DNA of 64,000 nucleotides, from contig NC_091125.1 of the NCBI RefSeq assembly GCF_040183065.1, forward strand, positions 115,543,121 to 115,607,120, given 5' to 3'. Positions 14,201 through 25,003 of this stretch are shown piece after piece. The notes under the pieces were generated by a model. That model did no database searches. It saw only the letters and a list, made by a program, of their open reading frames with translations, and had not been told where the DNA came from. Each line of letters starts with the position of its first letter. Within the stretch, counting starts at the first letter, position 1. Position numbers and translations under genes: made by a program. The DNA is from Periplaneta americana. Lineage: Eukaryota > Arthropoda > Insecta > Blattodea > Blattidae.

Positions 14201-17027
14201 CGTTATTGATTGATCCTTCGGGAACATATTTTAGGTGAGACATTCATCATATTACATGTTTCTTTGATTAGTATAGAGTTTTTATATATAAGAGACCATT
14301 TGTATGCGAACAGTTTTTTCACAAATGAATCTCGACAAAACTTGGCGAAGACCACGTTGGACAGATTCTCACATAGAGTCCATTATGAGGATAGTTTTCA
14401 GCAAGACTGACATAGGAAAAATTATTATAGAGAACATCACAAAAATTTAGAAGATTGAAATTTTCACAAATAAGGACAAACCCAATTGTTTGTATAAAAA
14501 TAAAAGAGATTTTAATTATTTTAGTTTTATTTCGAAAAATTATCTGGAGTATATGACGAAGAAATTGATAGAGGAATATGAAAGTTGAGGACTAACAATC
14601 AATTAAAAAAAACTAATTATATATGGCAATTAATGAAGATGTAAGAGATTTAGAATTAGTAAAAAGAAAATAAAAAATTAAAGAATGTCTAGAATTTAAA
14701 TACTTAGAAAGTAAACTAACAAAGGATGATAGACATGAAAAAGAAGAATAACAAAGGGAAGAGCAACAATAAGTAAGTTAAATGGAATTTTGTGGGGACA
14801 AACAAATTTCATAAAGAAATAAAATAATAGTCAGGAGTACACTAACCAATGGAGCAGAAACATGGATACTAAATTCAAAGACAAAATCTAAATTGACCTC
14901 TGCTCAAATTAATTTTTTAAGAAGAGCAGCATGGTATTCAAGATTGGATAGGGTGAGAAAGAAGGAGATTAAAAGACGTATGGAATATGAGGGTTCTGTT
15001 TTTAGATTATGTATAATATGTAGCTAGTTGGCGATGTATGCAATGGAGGGGGAAAGGAATAGGTCATCCTACACCATTAACTCCTGTTTTAGTTGCCTCA
15101 TGAGTGGTGCCTTGTTGATAACACTTGTGAGGTTCAGACCTGCCTTCAGACAGTTGACTAACCAACAAAATAATAAGCAGCTGACATTGTGTGGACACAT
15201 TAGAAGGATGGATGACGATTGACTCTAAAAACAAATTTTAGATTGGATACCAATGGGAAACAGGAGAAGAGGAAGACCAGTTATATGAATGAAAGGGATT
15301 GCAGATGCTGTAAAAATAAGGGGCTTAGAACGAGGCGACTAGGTGGATAGAGAAGAATGGCGGAAAAGAATTTGGGCACAGGAAGATTCTTGAGCATTTG
15401 AAAATCTGTTCTTATATATAGTACCTGTTTTATATTTCCTTCTATTATTCTCATGTATTTTAATTATTGTTGTAAATAATGGATTATGTATGTTTCTTTC
15501 TTTTGGGATATGGAATAGTAATACCTTATTGGGGAAATTTTACTTACAAAGCTTATAAACAACAGTAAATTTTATATTGAAAATAAACTTCATTGTAAGC
15601 TGTTCTGTGATTCATGTTCCATTTGAAAACTTTTGAACATATTTTCTGAAATAAATAATAATAATAAAAAAAAACATTGTGTTCCTCTACAAAAAATCGT
15701 AAAACGTTAGTGTTCTTATCAATTTTTTTTTGTGGTGGACACTGGTTTATCTGGGGATGGGACATTTTCTTTCTTTATTTTCTTTCATTTTGTTGTAGTA
15801 GAATTTTCTGTTATGTAATTACTAATTATTCTTGCTGTCGTGATTGTAATAAGAAAGTCACTTCTGCGATATGAACATATTGAATTTGTTTGTACTTTTG
15901 GTCATCATCCTAGGCTATTTGTTTGGAGTAATCAGACATAAAGGATCCAACACAATAGTCAACTCTTCAACAGGCCTTACTAATTTACCCTGTGTGCAGT
16001 ACATGGTGGAATACCTAATACTATTCTTATGTAGAACACACTACAGTCCACACCTGTGGAGTAACGGTCAGCGCGTCTGGCCGCGAAACCAGGTGGCCCG
16101 GGTTCGAATCCCGGTCGGGGCAAGTTACCTGGTTGAGGTTTTTTTCTGGGGTTTTCCCTCAACCCAATACGAGCAACTGCTGGGTAACTTTCGGTGCTGG
16201 ACCCCGGACTCATTTCACTGGCATTATCACCTTCATTTCATTCATACGCTAAATAACCTAGATGTTGATACAGCGTCGTAAAATAACCCAATAAAAAAAA
16301 CACACTACATTTTCAACTGTGCTAGACTAACTTTTCAGAAATATCTTTGTTGAGTGTATAAGGTGTTAGGATAGGATAGGATTGGAACTAATGAAAAAGA
16401 GTAGAATTAAAGTATGAGTAAATACAGCGAAATGTAGGATTACAGAACATTGTTACTAATGTACTTCACTTCATATTCCTTTGTTCTCTCGCCTTATATT
16501 CTTGCATATTATATATTGTAAATCTGGATTTGGATTGCAATACTGTGTGCAATCTAAAGTTCAGTTTATTGTAACTTGGTTAAGTAATATGAAGTAATTA
16601 GGTGTTATAGTAGCTTAGTACTGTTCCAGGTGTCTAATATAACCTGATAAGAGTTTGTTTGTTAATGTGTTTGTCCTCATGGTATTATGTTATTAACATC
16701 ATTTACAGACGGGAAGGCCTGACAGGCAATTACATCTGTGGTAGATCTCCACTTCCTGAGGATGAACCCCCTGTTGATAACCTGGATGTAGATTATGACT
16801 TCTTTGATAAAAATATTTGGCCTACACTTGCATCCCGTGTACCTGCCTTTGAATGTGTCAAGGTCAGTTCTTGAAGTTTTACAATAAATTTTAAGACCTG
16901 TTACATCTGGAACAGGGATATTTATCGTAATTACTTATTTTCCGTTTACTCATTAGTATTTATATGTGATTGATCTGTGATCTTTAATACAGAATGAGAA
17001 AGGCTTATCTGGAAATGTGATACAATG

Positions 17028-17078
<51 letters not shown>

Positions 17079-19188
17079 TAAAACTCTAGAATATCATATT
17101 GGTTTTGTTAATAATTATACACATTTCCAGACTGGAACTTCTCTTTGTGAGCAACCATGTAAAATGTTACCATGATATCAAATAATTATGGTGTATTAAA
17201 CGTATTGTATGGTTTCAGGTAACGAATGCATGGGGTGGTTACTATGAATATAATACTTATGATGAAAATGGAATTGTAGGCCCACATCCTTATTATACAA
17301 ATATGTATATTGCAACAGGCTTCAGTGGTCATGGTAAGATTAAATAATGTCCTTTTGTGATTTCTCTCAATGTCAGACATAACTTCAGTAGATTTCTGTT
17401 ATTAACTTTATTACTTCCTGCTTTTTTCTACTTCGCTTTTCTTCTTCTTCCCTTTTGCAATGCTCATCTCTTTGGTTGTTTTTCTATCTTTCATAAATAT
17501 ACGAACTACTCTGCAGTACATATAAGGATCACCTTCAAATTTATACAGGTGGATCTCTAAATCCTAATAATGGGACATCAGGAGCAGGGTATTATATTCC
17601 AAAATATCAAGAAAGTTATTTCATACCATGTTCGTCCTCCTCCAGTCTTGACACTGAATTGCTAGCTATTGATGCTGCTCTTCAGTGTGTTACTCAAATT
17701 TCTGAAAAATCTATTTGCATACTTACCGACTCCAAGGGGGCTATATTTAATATAATTAAATATGTACCAAACCTATATGCACATAGAATTATTCCAATTC
17801 AGAAACAACTAAGTAAACTGAAAGAACTCCAAAAGGAAATAACATTTCAATGGATACCTAGTCATTGTGGTATACCTGGAAACGAGAAAGTCGATAATAC
17901 TGCAAAACAGGCAACATATTTGCAACCAAGACCTCTTCAAGTGATATCTCTATCCAATGCTTTTGCTTCAGTAAAGTCTCTTTTTACAAACCTATGATCA
18001 ACAATTGGCTCTCTTCTGACATAGGAAAAATTTTACAGTCTATACAAAAGAAACCAAATGACCTGGAAATGTACAAAAACTTGCCCAGACATGTTCAAAC
18101 ATTTTTAACAAGAGCCAGAACAGGTCACATTGTCACTCAATTGTACCTACACCGATTTCACAGTTCTGATAATCCTACTTGTCTGTGGTGTAATAATCAT
18201 GATGAAGATCTGGAACACATTCTTCTATACTGTCCATCCGTAAACCACAAAAGAAGTAAATTAAAATCATCAGTACCAGTTGCAGAAGACACAGCCCTGC
18301 AGTATATATTGACTACACCCCACCTCTGCCTACTAGCAACAGGCATCTATAATGAACACCGATCAAAATACCCCTCATTTCTCGTGAAAAGCAACAACTG
18401 AATAGACTACAGTGGACTATATGTTGTCAGCAAACAGCTGGATACATTAAGAAGATTGATGGATAAATGTGTAGTCATCCACCGCTCTGGAATGGTTAGC
18501 ATTTCTGATCGTGAAACGAGTGGGGCCCGGGTGCAAATCCTGGTTGGGACAAGTTACTTGATTCAGGGTTTTCCTCAACCCATTAAGAGTAAATACTGGA
18601 TAACTGGACCCTGGAATCATTTCGCTGGCATTATCACCTTCATTTCACTCAGATGCTAGAGAAGCATTACAGTTGATAAAGTATCATAAAGTAAACCAAT
18701 AAAAAATTAATGTGTAGTTATGATCTTATCTGCTTGCTTTTTATTTGATCTACTTTATTCACATGTCTTGAAAACGTAATTTTTGCTTCCTGAATGCTTT
18801 GTTCATTCTCTTTCTCTATCTGTTTCTTTTTTTTAATTCTTCCCACTCACCTTTCCCTTCTCCACCTTCCTCTGTCAGATGCATTTGTTCAGCATCTAAT
18901 TCTGTATAAAAATGTAATCTTGTATTCCATATCATTACATTTTTAGATGTTTGTGTGTAGTTTCACAAGTTAAAGAGAAACAATTGTGTGAGGATTTGTG
19001 AAATTAATTTGTTAATACAAGTAAATATTTGTTGTTTTCTCATTGCAGGAATACAGCAGTCTCCAGCTGTTGGCAGGGCTGTTATGGAAATGATTTTGGA
19101 TGGAGGATTTGAAACAATCGATCTTAGTCGCATGAGTTTTGATAGATTTATAACACATTCACCTCTCCTTGAACGAAACATTTTTTAG
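3499..19188 (+). CDS. FOXRED1: FOXRED1, FAD-dependent oxidoreductase domain-containing protein 1 (3' eight exons, 382 residues)
   Basis: Exons as I read them: 3499-3728, 5576-5689, 6916-7078, 9766-9911, 14148-14234, 16709-16862, 17219-17333, 19049-19188. All have AG/GT borders; the summed length is 1,149 nt including the TAG stop, and every phase joins. The protein resembles animal FOXRED1 throughout: [47 protein letters not shown], an [15 protein letters not shown] block of the FAD fold, [41 protein letters not shown], the conserved [19 protein letters not shown], and [17 protein letters not shown]1 is a DAO-family flavoprotein of the mitochondrial matrix needed for respiratory complex I assembly. 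The Rossmann GxGxxG exon and the targeting peptide lie upstream of the window, so about the first 100 residues are missing. No exon is damaged. The introns carry most of the repeats listed between these exons. Confidence 0.95.
4262..5200 (-). mobile_element. Jockey-like LINE, 5'-truncated copy
   Basis: On the minus strand, 5185-4838 encodes the region after the RT core: [57 protein letters not shown]. This continues in another frame through [10 protein letters not shown], the Ser-rich [11 protein letters not shown] and [15 protein letters not shown] (4841-4566), which is the typical C-terminal tail of jockey-clade ORF2. The 3' UTR ends near 4262, close to the stretch reading aacctggtagagataagg. 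A (TTA)n microsatellite at 5220-5271 adjoins its truncated 5' end. It sits in the FOXRED1 intron 3729-5575. Confidence 0.8.
5220..5271. repeat. (TTA)n microsatellite
   Basis: About seventeen uninterrupted ATT/TTA units in a FOXRED1 intron, immediately beside the truncated 5' end of the jockey-like LINE. Confidence 0.9.
5690..6915. other. FOXRED1 intron, no recognisable element
   Basis: Between the exons ending at 5689 and starting at 6916 I see AT-rich sequence with only short chance frames (for example 5765-5977 and 6322-6534). These show no family motif and no splice-consistent exon. Confidence 0.5.
7700..9370 (+). mobile_element. RTE-like LINE copy inside the 7143-9653 transposon, itself split by another insertion
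   Basis: 7700-7833 reads as the RT block [20 protein letters not shown] then IKCIMFADD, with the catalytic FADD box. After a foreign insertion (7834-8627) the same frame resumes as DMALLAE at 8628, followed by [20 protein letters not shown] (8655-9002 region), a TWTLQQRKR block, and in broken frames [24 protein letters not shown] and a RRYQMI-like end. The 3' end near 9365 (gcccttgggcagaaaactgtgaatgaatgat) recurs antisense at 62620-62705. Frameshifts and stops make it inactive. Confidence 0.8.
7834..8627. mobile_element. Non-autonomous TIR transposon with 8-bp target duplication, inside the LINE RT
   Basis: The ends are inverted repeats of about 28 bp with one mismatch: atggatgaatatataata at 7835 onward, and its complement ending at 8627. 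The flanks GATAAGGC (7826-7833) and GATATGGC (8628-8635) fit an 8-bp target site duplication with one substitution. Removing the insert and one flank restores the LINE FADDMALLAE block. It has no transposase frame. An 8-bp duplication is typical of hAT or P-type elements, and 9 bp would fit MULEs; I cannot choose firmly. Confidence 0.75.
9912..10509. other. FOXRED1 intron start, no recognisable element
   Basis: AT-rich intronic sequence after the exon ending at 9911, with short A-runs. I see no frame with family motifs before the mariner fragment. Confidence 0.5.
10510..10985 (+). mobile_element. Mariner transposase C-terminal fragment
   Basis: The + strand shows, with one frame change, [20 protein letters not shown], then [14 protein letters not shown] (the D of the HDNARPH box is present), then [29 protein letters not shown], and in a shifted frame [19 protein letters not shown] ending in a stop near 10982. 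This is the order of the second half of a mariner transposase (D..D(34)D type, with SDFYLF). The N-terminal half is absent. A LINE has inserted about 60 bp downstream of its stop. Confidence 0.85.
11049..11583 (+). mobile_element. 5'-truncated RNase H LINE with (AAC)n tail and 12-bp target duplication
   Basis: One open frame gives the end of RNase H ([20 protein letters not shown]), [20 protein letters not shown] and the C-terminal zinc-knuckle [18 protein letters not shown], then ends HW-stop and runs into aacaacaacaacaac. ACATTTCACAGC occurs on both sides (11037-11048 and 11584-11595), so the insertion borders are visible. Near-identical copies are at 53607-54322 and, antisense, at 63475-63612. 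The intact frame suggests a fairly young insertion in the FOXRED1 intron. Confidence 0.9.
11941..12116 (-). repeat. Foldback element with hammerhead-like core
   Basis: Arms of about 75 bp (11941-12015 and 12042-12116) are inverted repeats with roughly 10% mismatch. On the minus strand the left arm and loop read CTGAGGA (12027-12021), a short hairpin with GAT/ATC stem ends, then GAAAC (12001-11997), the arrangement of a hammerhead ribozyme core. See the findings for the other members of this set. Confidence 0.7.
12223..12949 (+). mobile_element. RTE-like LINE, 5'-truncated, (TAAG)n tail, 14-bp target duplication
   Basis: AGTATAATATATTT flanks the element at 12209-12222 and 12950-12963. The coding part reads [34 protein letters not shown], then after a TAA codon [73 protein letters not shown] and a [19 protein letters not shown] end. 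The 3' end is aaaagccagtaagtaa. Other copies of this family are at 28397-28784, 58340-60352 and 61470-61837. Confidence 0.9.
12964..14147. other. FOXRED1 intron, no recognisable element
   Basis: AT-rich, with short chance frames (13141-13332, 13685-13867) that show no family motifs. The palindrome TACCGGTA is at 13941-13948. Nothing else could be supported. Confidence 0.45.
14460..15400 (+). mobile_element. Strongly decayed LINE, RTE-like C-terminal half
   Basis: Broken + strand frames show [17 protein letters not shown], a [12 protein letters not shown] block (the GAETW motif after RT), [19 protein letters not shown], then [11 protein letters not shown] (GHxxRM motif), a GNRRRGRP block and [13 protein letters not shown]. 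There are many stops. It lies in the FOXRED1 intron 14235-16708, upstream of a young SINE. Confidence 0.65.
16046..16298 (+). mobile_element. tRNA-derived SINE, full-length, 11-bp target duplication
   Basis: AACACACTACA is present on both sides (16035-16045, 16299-16309). The head at 16051-16120 is tRNA-like, with an A-box region (gtggagtaacggtcagcg) and a perfect B box (ggttcgaatcc). The body has ttttccctcaacccaat, and the tail is cgtaaaataacccaataaaa plus an A-run. Internal RNA polymerase III promoter boxes imply pol III transcription. It is well preserved and therefore young. Diverged copies are at 18479-18708, 29870-30101 and 30765-31005. Confidence 0.92.
17027..17076. repeat. (AT)n microsatellite
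   Basis: About 25 AT units in the FOXRED1 intron between the exons ending at 16862 and starting at 17219. Confidence 0.9.
17541..18463 (+). mobile_element. RNase H LINE fragment (different family from the AAC-tailed one)
   Basis: It begins at the start of RNase H, where the usual YTDGS reads YTGGSLNPN, so the first catalytic Asp is replaced by Gly. It continues [27 protein letters not shown] and [20 protein letters not shown], breaks frame near 17995, then gives [32 protein letters not shown] and [15 protein letters not shown]. The 3' UTR (18366-18463, ending aagaagattgatggat) is the same as the small insertion at 59715-59818, which fixes the 3' terminus of the family. It lies in the last FOXRED1 intron. 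Confidence 0.85.
18479..18708 (+). mobile_element. tRNA-derived SINE, diverged copy with 13-bp target duplication
   Basis: AATGTGTAGTCAT (18466-18478) and AATGTGTAGTTAT (18709-18721) flank it. The B box is degraded (ggtgcaaatcc), but the body (gacaagttact, tttcctcaaccca, catttcgctggcattatcacc) matches the young SINE at 16046-16298. It inserted directly behind the LINE 3' end at 18463. Confidence 0.85.
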
Positions 19189-20289
19189 ACTGTGATATCT
19201 GCATATTTTGTGTAAAATAGTAAATAGATCACATTATTTGTGTTGTAGGCGGTGACTGAGAAGACTAAGTGCTTCAATTTTACTGTCAATGCACCACTTT
19301 GTTGAACTACTGTACTTTAATGTTTTTACTCCAGTTTGTATAACAAACAACTTAGGTACTGTTAATAGAGTATTTGTGTAAGAACAAAATAAACAAGTTA
19401 CCTAACTTGTTAAAATGTAACTCAAACATTGTGAATGAATTACGCTTTGTAACTAAGACTTGTATAATACAACATAAATTATAATAAAACATAACAAAGC
19501 GTTCTAATAAAGAATTCCTTTCCGTATTTTCCAAAAACTGAAACTACTTGAATTCATGGTAAAGGCAGCAGTGCATCCTCGCAATAAATATTTCTTCCGA
19601 GCCTATAAGAAGTCATGGCATTTAGAAAATAAAAGTTTAACAATTCGAATCTCTTACTGCAATGAAATATACTGTAGCTGAGCAGCAAACTAATATATAC
19701 AAATTTAAGAAAGTAGTGTAATTGAGTGACAACCTGCACTCTGTCACTTGCTGACTATTGTTTCCCTTTATCATGGTTGACTAGTACGAGGTAAGTTACG
19801 TTTATTCCTTCTTCATAGAAAGTGATTTGCTCGAGCATTGTGTATCAAGTTTCATTGCATATTGAACTCCCTGTATATTCCAAATATTCTTTCCAGTTTA
19901 CAATTAGGATTAGATTTGAAAAAAAAAAAAACTACAATTGATGTGAATCCCTCACACAATTAATACAAGACTGTTATAAATTTCTAATGTTTCTCTCGCT
20001 AGGATTAAGTTTATCATGCTTAATAATTACTATACTACAGTTGCAAACCTCATAATAAAGTGAAGATATTCAACACACACCCATACTTTACAAGAATTGC
20101 TAGAGTTTGTATTGACAATTGGTTTCATGCACACACAATGTACGTGAAGCAATAGCAAAAAAAAGTATTTATTATTTATTCAGAGACTGAAATTGTGTAA
20201 TAGACCTTGTCAAATACAAATTAAAAGTTAGAATTAAAAAATTCTAGTATATCATAAAAAGACTACTAATGAGCCAATTAGAGATAACA
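19189..20289 (+). promoter_or_regulatory. FOXRED1: FOXRED1 3' UTR and downstream region, candidate polyadenylation signal
   Basis: After the stop at 19186-19188 the first canonical AATAAA on the + strand that I noted is at 19388-19393, about 200 nt downstream, a normal place for a 3' end. A second candidate lies in the caataaatat near 19582. The rest up to 20289 is AT-rich with no recognisable element. Confidence 0.5.
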
Positions 20290-23250
20290 TTTCTAAATTC
20301 ACCACTGCTTAAACTAAATAGATATGTGGGTGTTTTATTGCCATTATTTCAACATTTTCGACGGTTTTTGTTGGTCGACATTTTGATTGATGAAACATAC
20401 TTAATTGCCTAGTATTATGATCATGACAATACTTCCTAAAAGTGTAATTATTAAAACTTTGTTTGACATATGTACATTAATAATTCAAAACTATGCAGTT
20501 AAGATCTTCTCGTTAATAAATAAAGGATGACAATGTTCATGATAATGAGAATTGGTGATAATTTTAATGGCCTTTTTCTGTAATTTAAAAATCTTGATGG
20601 CATGAGTTCTGTTGCCCCATAATAAGATATGATACCATATTTTTAAATACTGTGAAAATAGACGTAATAGGCAGTCTTAATATAATTTAATGATAAAATA
20701 ATTTTTAATCTTCTTGAAAAAAATAAATAAATAAATTCCTGGATAATTTGATACTTCAATGCTCAATATGTTATTTCCAAGTTAGCTTTGTGTCAACCAC
20801 AATTCCAAGCATGTTACAAGAACAACTCATTGAACAAGATTCTAATTTAAATGTTAAATGATTCTGTTTTATTTTCATTTAAGACTAAATCATTAGCTTT
20901 AAACCATTTTTTAACTCTTACAATATAAGTCGGTGTTTCATTTTCAACCAACTGGAGGTTTCTATTACGATTGAATATTGTTGGAATGAATATTAAAACC
21001 ATTATCATTAATGGCAATGAAGAGGAAAATTGGCCTGATACTGATCCTTGTGGAACTCCATATTGAACATTCATTACATTACATTTCTTATTATTAACGA
21101 CAACACACACTTTACGTTCAAGTAAATATGAAGAAAATAAGGATATTCTGTACTACAATAATTTGACTTTGAAATTAATATTTCATCATCAATAAAATTA
21201 AAATTCTTGCTAAGATAAAAAACCCGTTGCTTTAATTAATTTGTTATTGTCAAATGCATTAAGTATATTCCTTGTAAGATAGGCTACTGTACTAGTTCTG
21301 TGATCTGGCCGAAATTCATGCTGATGTTCATTAAATACATTATAATGTTCAAAATATTAATCAATTTGCTCTTTAATCAGTGATCCTAAAACTTAGAAAA
21401 ATACAGCTATATTAGCAATAGGCATATTTACTACGTTCATCCTGATTTATTTTTTTATAAACTGGTACAACTCTTGATAATTTAAGAGTAGTTGGAAAAA
21501 TGCCAGTTAGAAGACTATTGTTTAAACAAATTGTCAGAGGATGTACATTATTATAAATGATCTGTTTGATAAAATAATTTGACATGTTGTGAGTGTCTTT
21601 AGTTTTAATATTTTTTAGTTTTCAGACATGTTTCATTATGTCACTCTTGTAATCGCTTTCCATTAGAATTCGGTTTATTATTTATTTCAATTAATAAATT
21701 AAGAGCAGAGCCTATTGTTTGAGGTAACTGAGCTTTAATTCTTGATGGGTATTCAGTTAAAAATGAAATTAACTCTAATCGGGTATAATAGGAATATCAT
21801 TCAGTCGTAGTACTGAGTCTTTTCTGATTAAATACCAAACAGCTTTGCTTTTATTTCCCGAGGTTCCAATGAAATTTACATTAGCATTCATTTTGAAGTT
21901 TTTGTTGAGAGTTTTATATTTTCGATGGTTTCTTAAGTAGTCTGCTGCAACAAACATTAGCTGTAGCAGGTTGCAAGGGACAGTGAAGTGCATTCCATAA
22001 CCTCTCCTATCCAAAACCCAACCTCAACCTGCTCGTGGTGCAACCTGCTTTTACAGATGAGGCTCTGGGGACCGAGTATTGGCGGTATAACCACAACATC
22101 AGAAATAGAGGAAATGCTATTTCATCTCTTATGCTGGCCTGCCATGGCGTAGAAATGTTCCACAAGTGGTGCTTGTGAGAAAGGTCGGTGGACTCTAAAA
22201 CTCCTCCTGGCCAGGTCCGATGAACCCATTAACCAACGACAGGTGTGGCCCTCCAGTCATACTGGGGGTTTACGTGAGTGGGTGATGTAACCACCATTAC
22301 AAACAAAAAATTTGTGCCCACTTAAAAAACTGTTACACTTATGCTAATTAACCTAATGGCAAATCCTTCAAATAAGTTTTCCGGAGGTAAAATAGTCCCC
22401 TTTCGGATCTCCGGGTGGGGACATCTGCAGGACGTCATTTACAAAACATCCTTAAAATTCTCCAATGGAACACAGGAGGACTTACACAGAGCAAAAAAGC
22501 CGAACTACAAACAATCATAGAGGAAAAAGGGATAGATATATTTATTATACAAGAAGCAAATGTATCAAGAGATCAACTGAAATACTTTAAAATTTCTGGA
22601 TTCAATATATATATATTCTCCCTAAATCACGTCAAGTAGCTAGTGGAATTCTTGCAGGTGTTAGAATAAACATTTTATCAAAATTTAAAGTTATACAGGA
22701 AATGCAACAAGAAGACAAAGTAGAAATTATCCAAATTGAAATCTGGAAAGGAAATTCACATTACACCATATATGGAATATACAATCCACCTAATAACAAC
22801 CCTGCTTACAGAACACGATTATTTGGCCAAACATTTGAATAAAATAGGAATTTACACAAATCCAAATTGCCCTCTATGCAACAAAGAAGAAGAAATGACT
22901 GAAGATCATCTCATAACCTGTGAAGTTCTACCTGATGGATCCACTACAGAGAAATATTGTAGAGCAAGAATGCTAATGGCTTCGTTGCCAAAGCCCGGCA
23001 TTAGATAACAACAACAACAACATTAGCTGTAGCAGCTCAACTCTAGTATACATCTCTGTGTTATCCCTTAAGACTTCCATTTGATCCCACAGGAAGAAGT
23101 CAGGTCTAGCAGTCAATGTGGCCTTTTCTGTTATAAGTGTAAAATGAAATGAATTAGTTCTGCAGCAGTGGTGGCGGATTTTCAGGAAGAGGCAAGGGAG
23201 GCCACGCCTTCCGTCATATTTTATCAGAGTACAATATGTCACTATTCAGT
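20290..23250 (-). mobile_element. Jockey-like LINE, decayed, interrupted by a + strand LINE
   Basis: Minus-strand frames: 22014-21775 gives LRNHRKYKTLNKNFKMNANV and SKAVWYLIRKDSVLRLND (region before RT). 21110-20847 gives the RT box MNVQYGVPQGSVSG and WFKANDLVLNENKTE. About 20640-20310 gives ILLWGNRTHAIKIFKLQKKA and CHPLFINEKIL (C-terminus). Stops and frameshifts are frequent. A continuation RVELLQLM lies beyond 23036, on the far side of the inserted element; how far the LINE extends towards 23250 is uncertain. It lies in the intergenic region. Confidence 0.75.
21970..23019 (+). mobile_element. Internally deleted AAC-tailed LINE with 16-bp target duplication
   Basis: ACATTAGCTGTAGCAG occurs at 21954-21969 and 23020-23035. 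The insert starts with a G+C-richer 5' UTR (22000-22400). It then encodes the start of an apurinic-type endonuclease: ILKILQWNTGGLTQSKKAE, IDIFIIQEANVS, and in a shifted frame WKGNSHYTIYGIYNPPNNN. At about 22800 it jumps directly to the C-terminal EHDYLAKHLNKIGIY and CPLCNKEEEMTEDHLITC, and ends in aacaacaacaac. The RT and RNase H domains are missing. It shows what the 5' end of the family at 11049 and 53607 looks like. Confidence 0.9.
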
Positions 23251-24812
23251 CTGGCTGAGTTAAGATCATAGACAAGTTATAGCAACTGATGAAAATGTTT
23301 CCTTTTGTATTGATGAATATTACTATTCATTACGAGTAAGTTACGTCAAGTCAATCGCATCCAGTAGTTGGTGAGGCCTGCTTGGTATAGATAGTACAAT
23401 TCGTACTGATAAAAACAGATATTGCTATAAACTGTACAGTGTTTGTGCTCTTGCAGTGATGGCATTGATGAGAGAGCAGGTAGGAAATATAATGGCACGA
23501 TTCTCTGTAACGATGATGAGAGCAGTTCAACCAATAAGAAAGATGGCAAGTGGAATGTTTAAAACTAAACAGAACCTGCGAGAGGAGGTAAATTTAGAGA
23601 AAACCTACTCAATTCGGAGCTAGTTGTTGACAATGTAATGTTAGTCTGGGCTGCTTTCGGCTGTGCTTGATTGTATTGGCAAGCTATCTCTCTCTTTTTT
23701 GGTTTTAGAAAATCGCGCCATGTTTTCTTCCATTTTAGTTTCTCTTCCTGCGTGAAAGTTTTATTTTATGTTGGTAATTTTTTCTCTCTTGTTTGTGGGT
23801 GTTCCTTTTATCTTTTTCTTTTGTGTAGCAACATGTATGTATTGATAATTTATAAATAAATGCAAATTTTTCTCTAGTTTATTCTAGTAATAGTTGTAAC
23901 CATGTTGTGACCTAATTGATCAGTTTGTGAAGAAGAAGGATCGTCGAGTGAATTTGCTGTACAAGTGTGTGTAGGCCCTAAATTTCTTTTTAATGCCTAC
24001 AGTGCAACCTTTCATCAATTACATCTTGGCCTCAACTTTCAAGCATACTGGTCTGCAGCGACATAAATTTGATTGTGTTTGGGTAAAGGGGGTAGGTCAT
24101 TTTTTGTGCGAATGAAGTTTTGTTCCCCAGATGAATAGACAAGTTAAATTTTGCAAGTGGGTTTGCAAAAAAAAAAACAATATAATACTAACATTTAATG
24201 TATTTTATTTGTGTAGAAAGTTATTTGCAATAAGGGTCCGAAGTTTAATTTTCATATATCTCAAAAATAAGTTATAAAAATTATCTCCCTTTACCCAAAC
24301 ACCATCGAATTACGGCACATTGAAGAACAATATGGTGCGATTTCTATCTTAAAATGACTCCCAAATTTAATGATTTTGGTTATGGATGAAGGGTTAAGTC
24401 GACAAAGTTGGACCCGAACCATATTTCCTCTTTTAAAACCATGTTTAAAATATTTGGAAATGACAGTTGAGATTATATTTTGTACTACTGTCAGAGTTGA
24501 GTTCAATTTTTAAATAGATATATTTTGTTTTCCAAAGGCAGGTACCGGTACTTGACTTTGTGTCATTCACCTAAGTATCCTAATCTAGGAATGGCCGAAG
24601 ATTTAGGTTTTTTGCCGCTGTAGGCCTTGCTCTCAGTGCAACATAGGAACGATAATATAATTTAACATTTTTGTGAATATATGAATCAATCTTTTCCTTT
24701 ATTTACGTTCGATAGTAATGGGCAGGGAACTAATCCGCAGAAAGGAAATTATGATATCTAGAGTTTTTATATTGTGGAGCTTGCCCTGTTCAAAGCAGTG
24801 TTCTATCACAGT
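23251..24812. other. Intergenic, no recognisable gene
   Basis: Mixed AT-rich sequence. Short frames on either strand (23346-23549, 23671-23859, 24291-24506) lack family motifs. A TACCGGTA palindrome is at 24543-24550. Confidence 0.4.
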
Positions 24813-24981
24813 CTAGTATATACAGTCACGAAGCTTGAGTTTTGAGGGTACTAGGAACAATAGACTGTGCTGGTACTATTTCGCATTGTCTGTAATGAGG
24901 CGATAGTAGCGATCTTAGTGGTTAGCAACTATCTATGGATGCATATTTACTACGTATTGAGCTTCGTGACTGTGGTATAGC
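24813..24981. mobile_element. MITE with about 20-bp TIRs (copy A)
   Basis: The left end agtatatacagtcacgaag and the right end cttcgtgactgtggtat are inverted repeats. The interior (gagggtactaggaacaat, gttagcaactatctatgg) matches the element at 38852-39032 in the opposite orientation. Two independent copies with the same ends show that this is a mobile, non-autonomous family. Confidence 0.7.
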
Positions 24982-25003
24982 TACATCTCGAACTATGTAT
25001 TTA

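Noticed and set aside
16051-16125. A functional tRNA gene
   Set aside because: The A and B boxes are present, but the sequence runs straight into a SINE body, tail and target duplications, so it is the SINE head.
15980-16213. Minus-strand 77-residue protein
   Set aside because: It is the antisense translation of the SINE; such frames often appear as spurious proteins in insect annotations.
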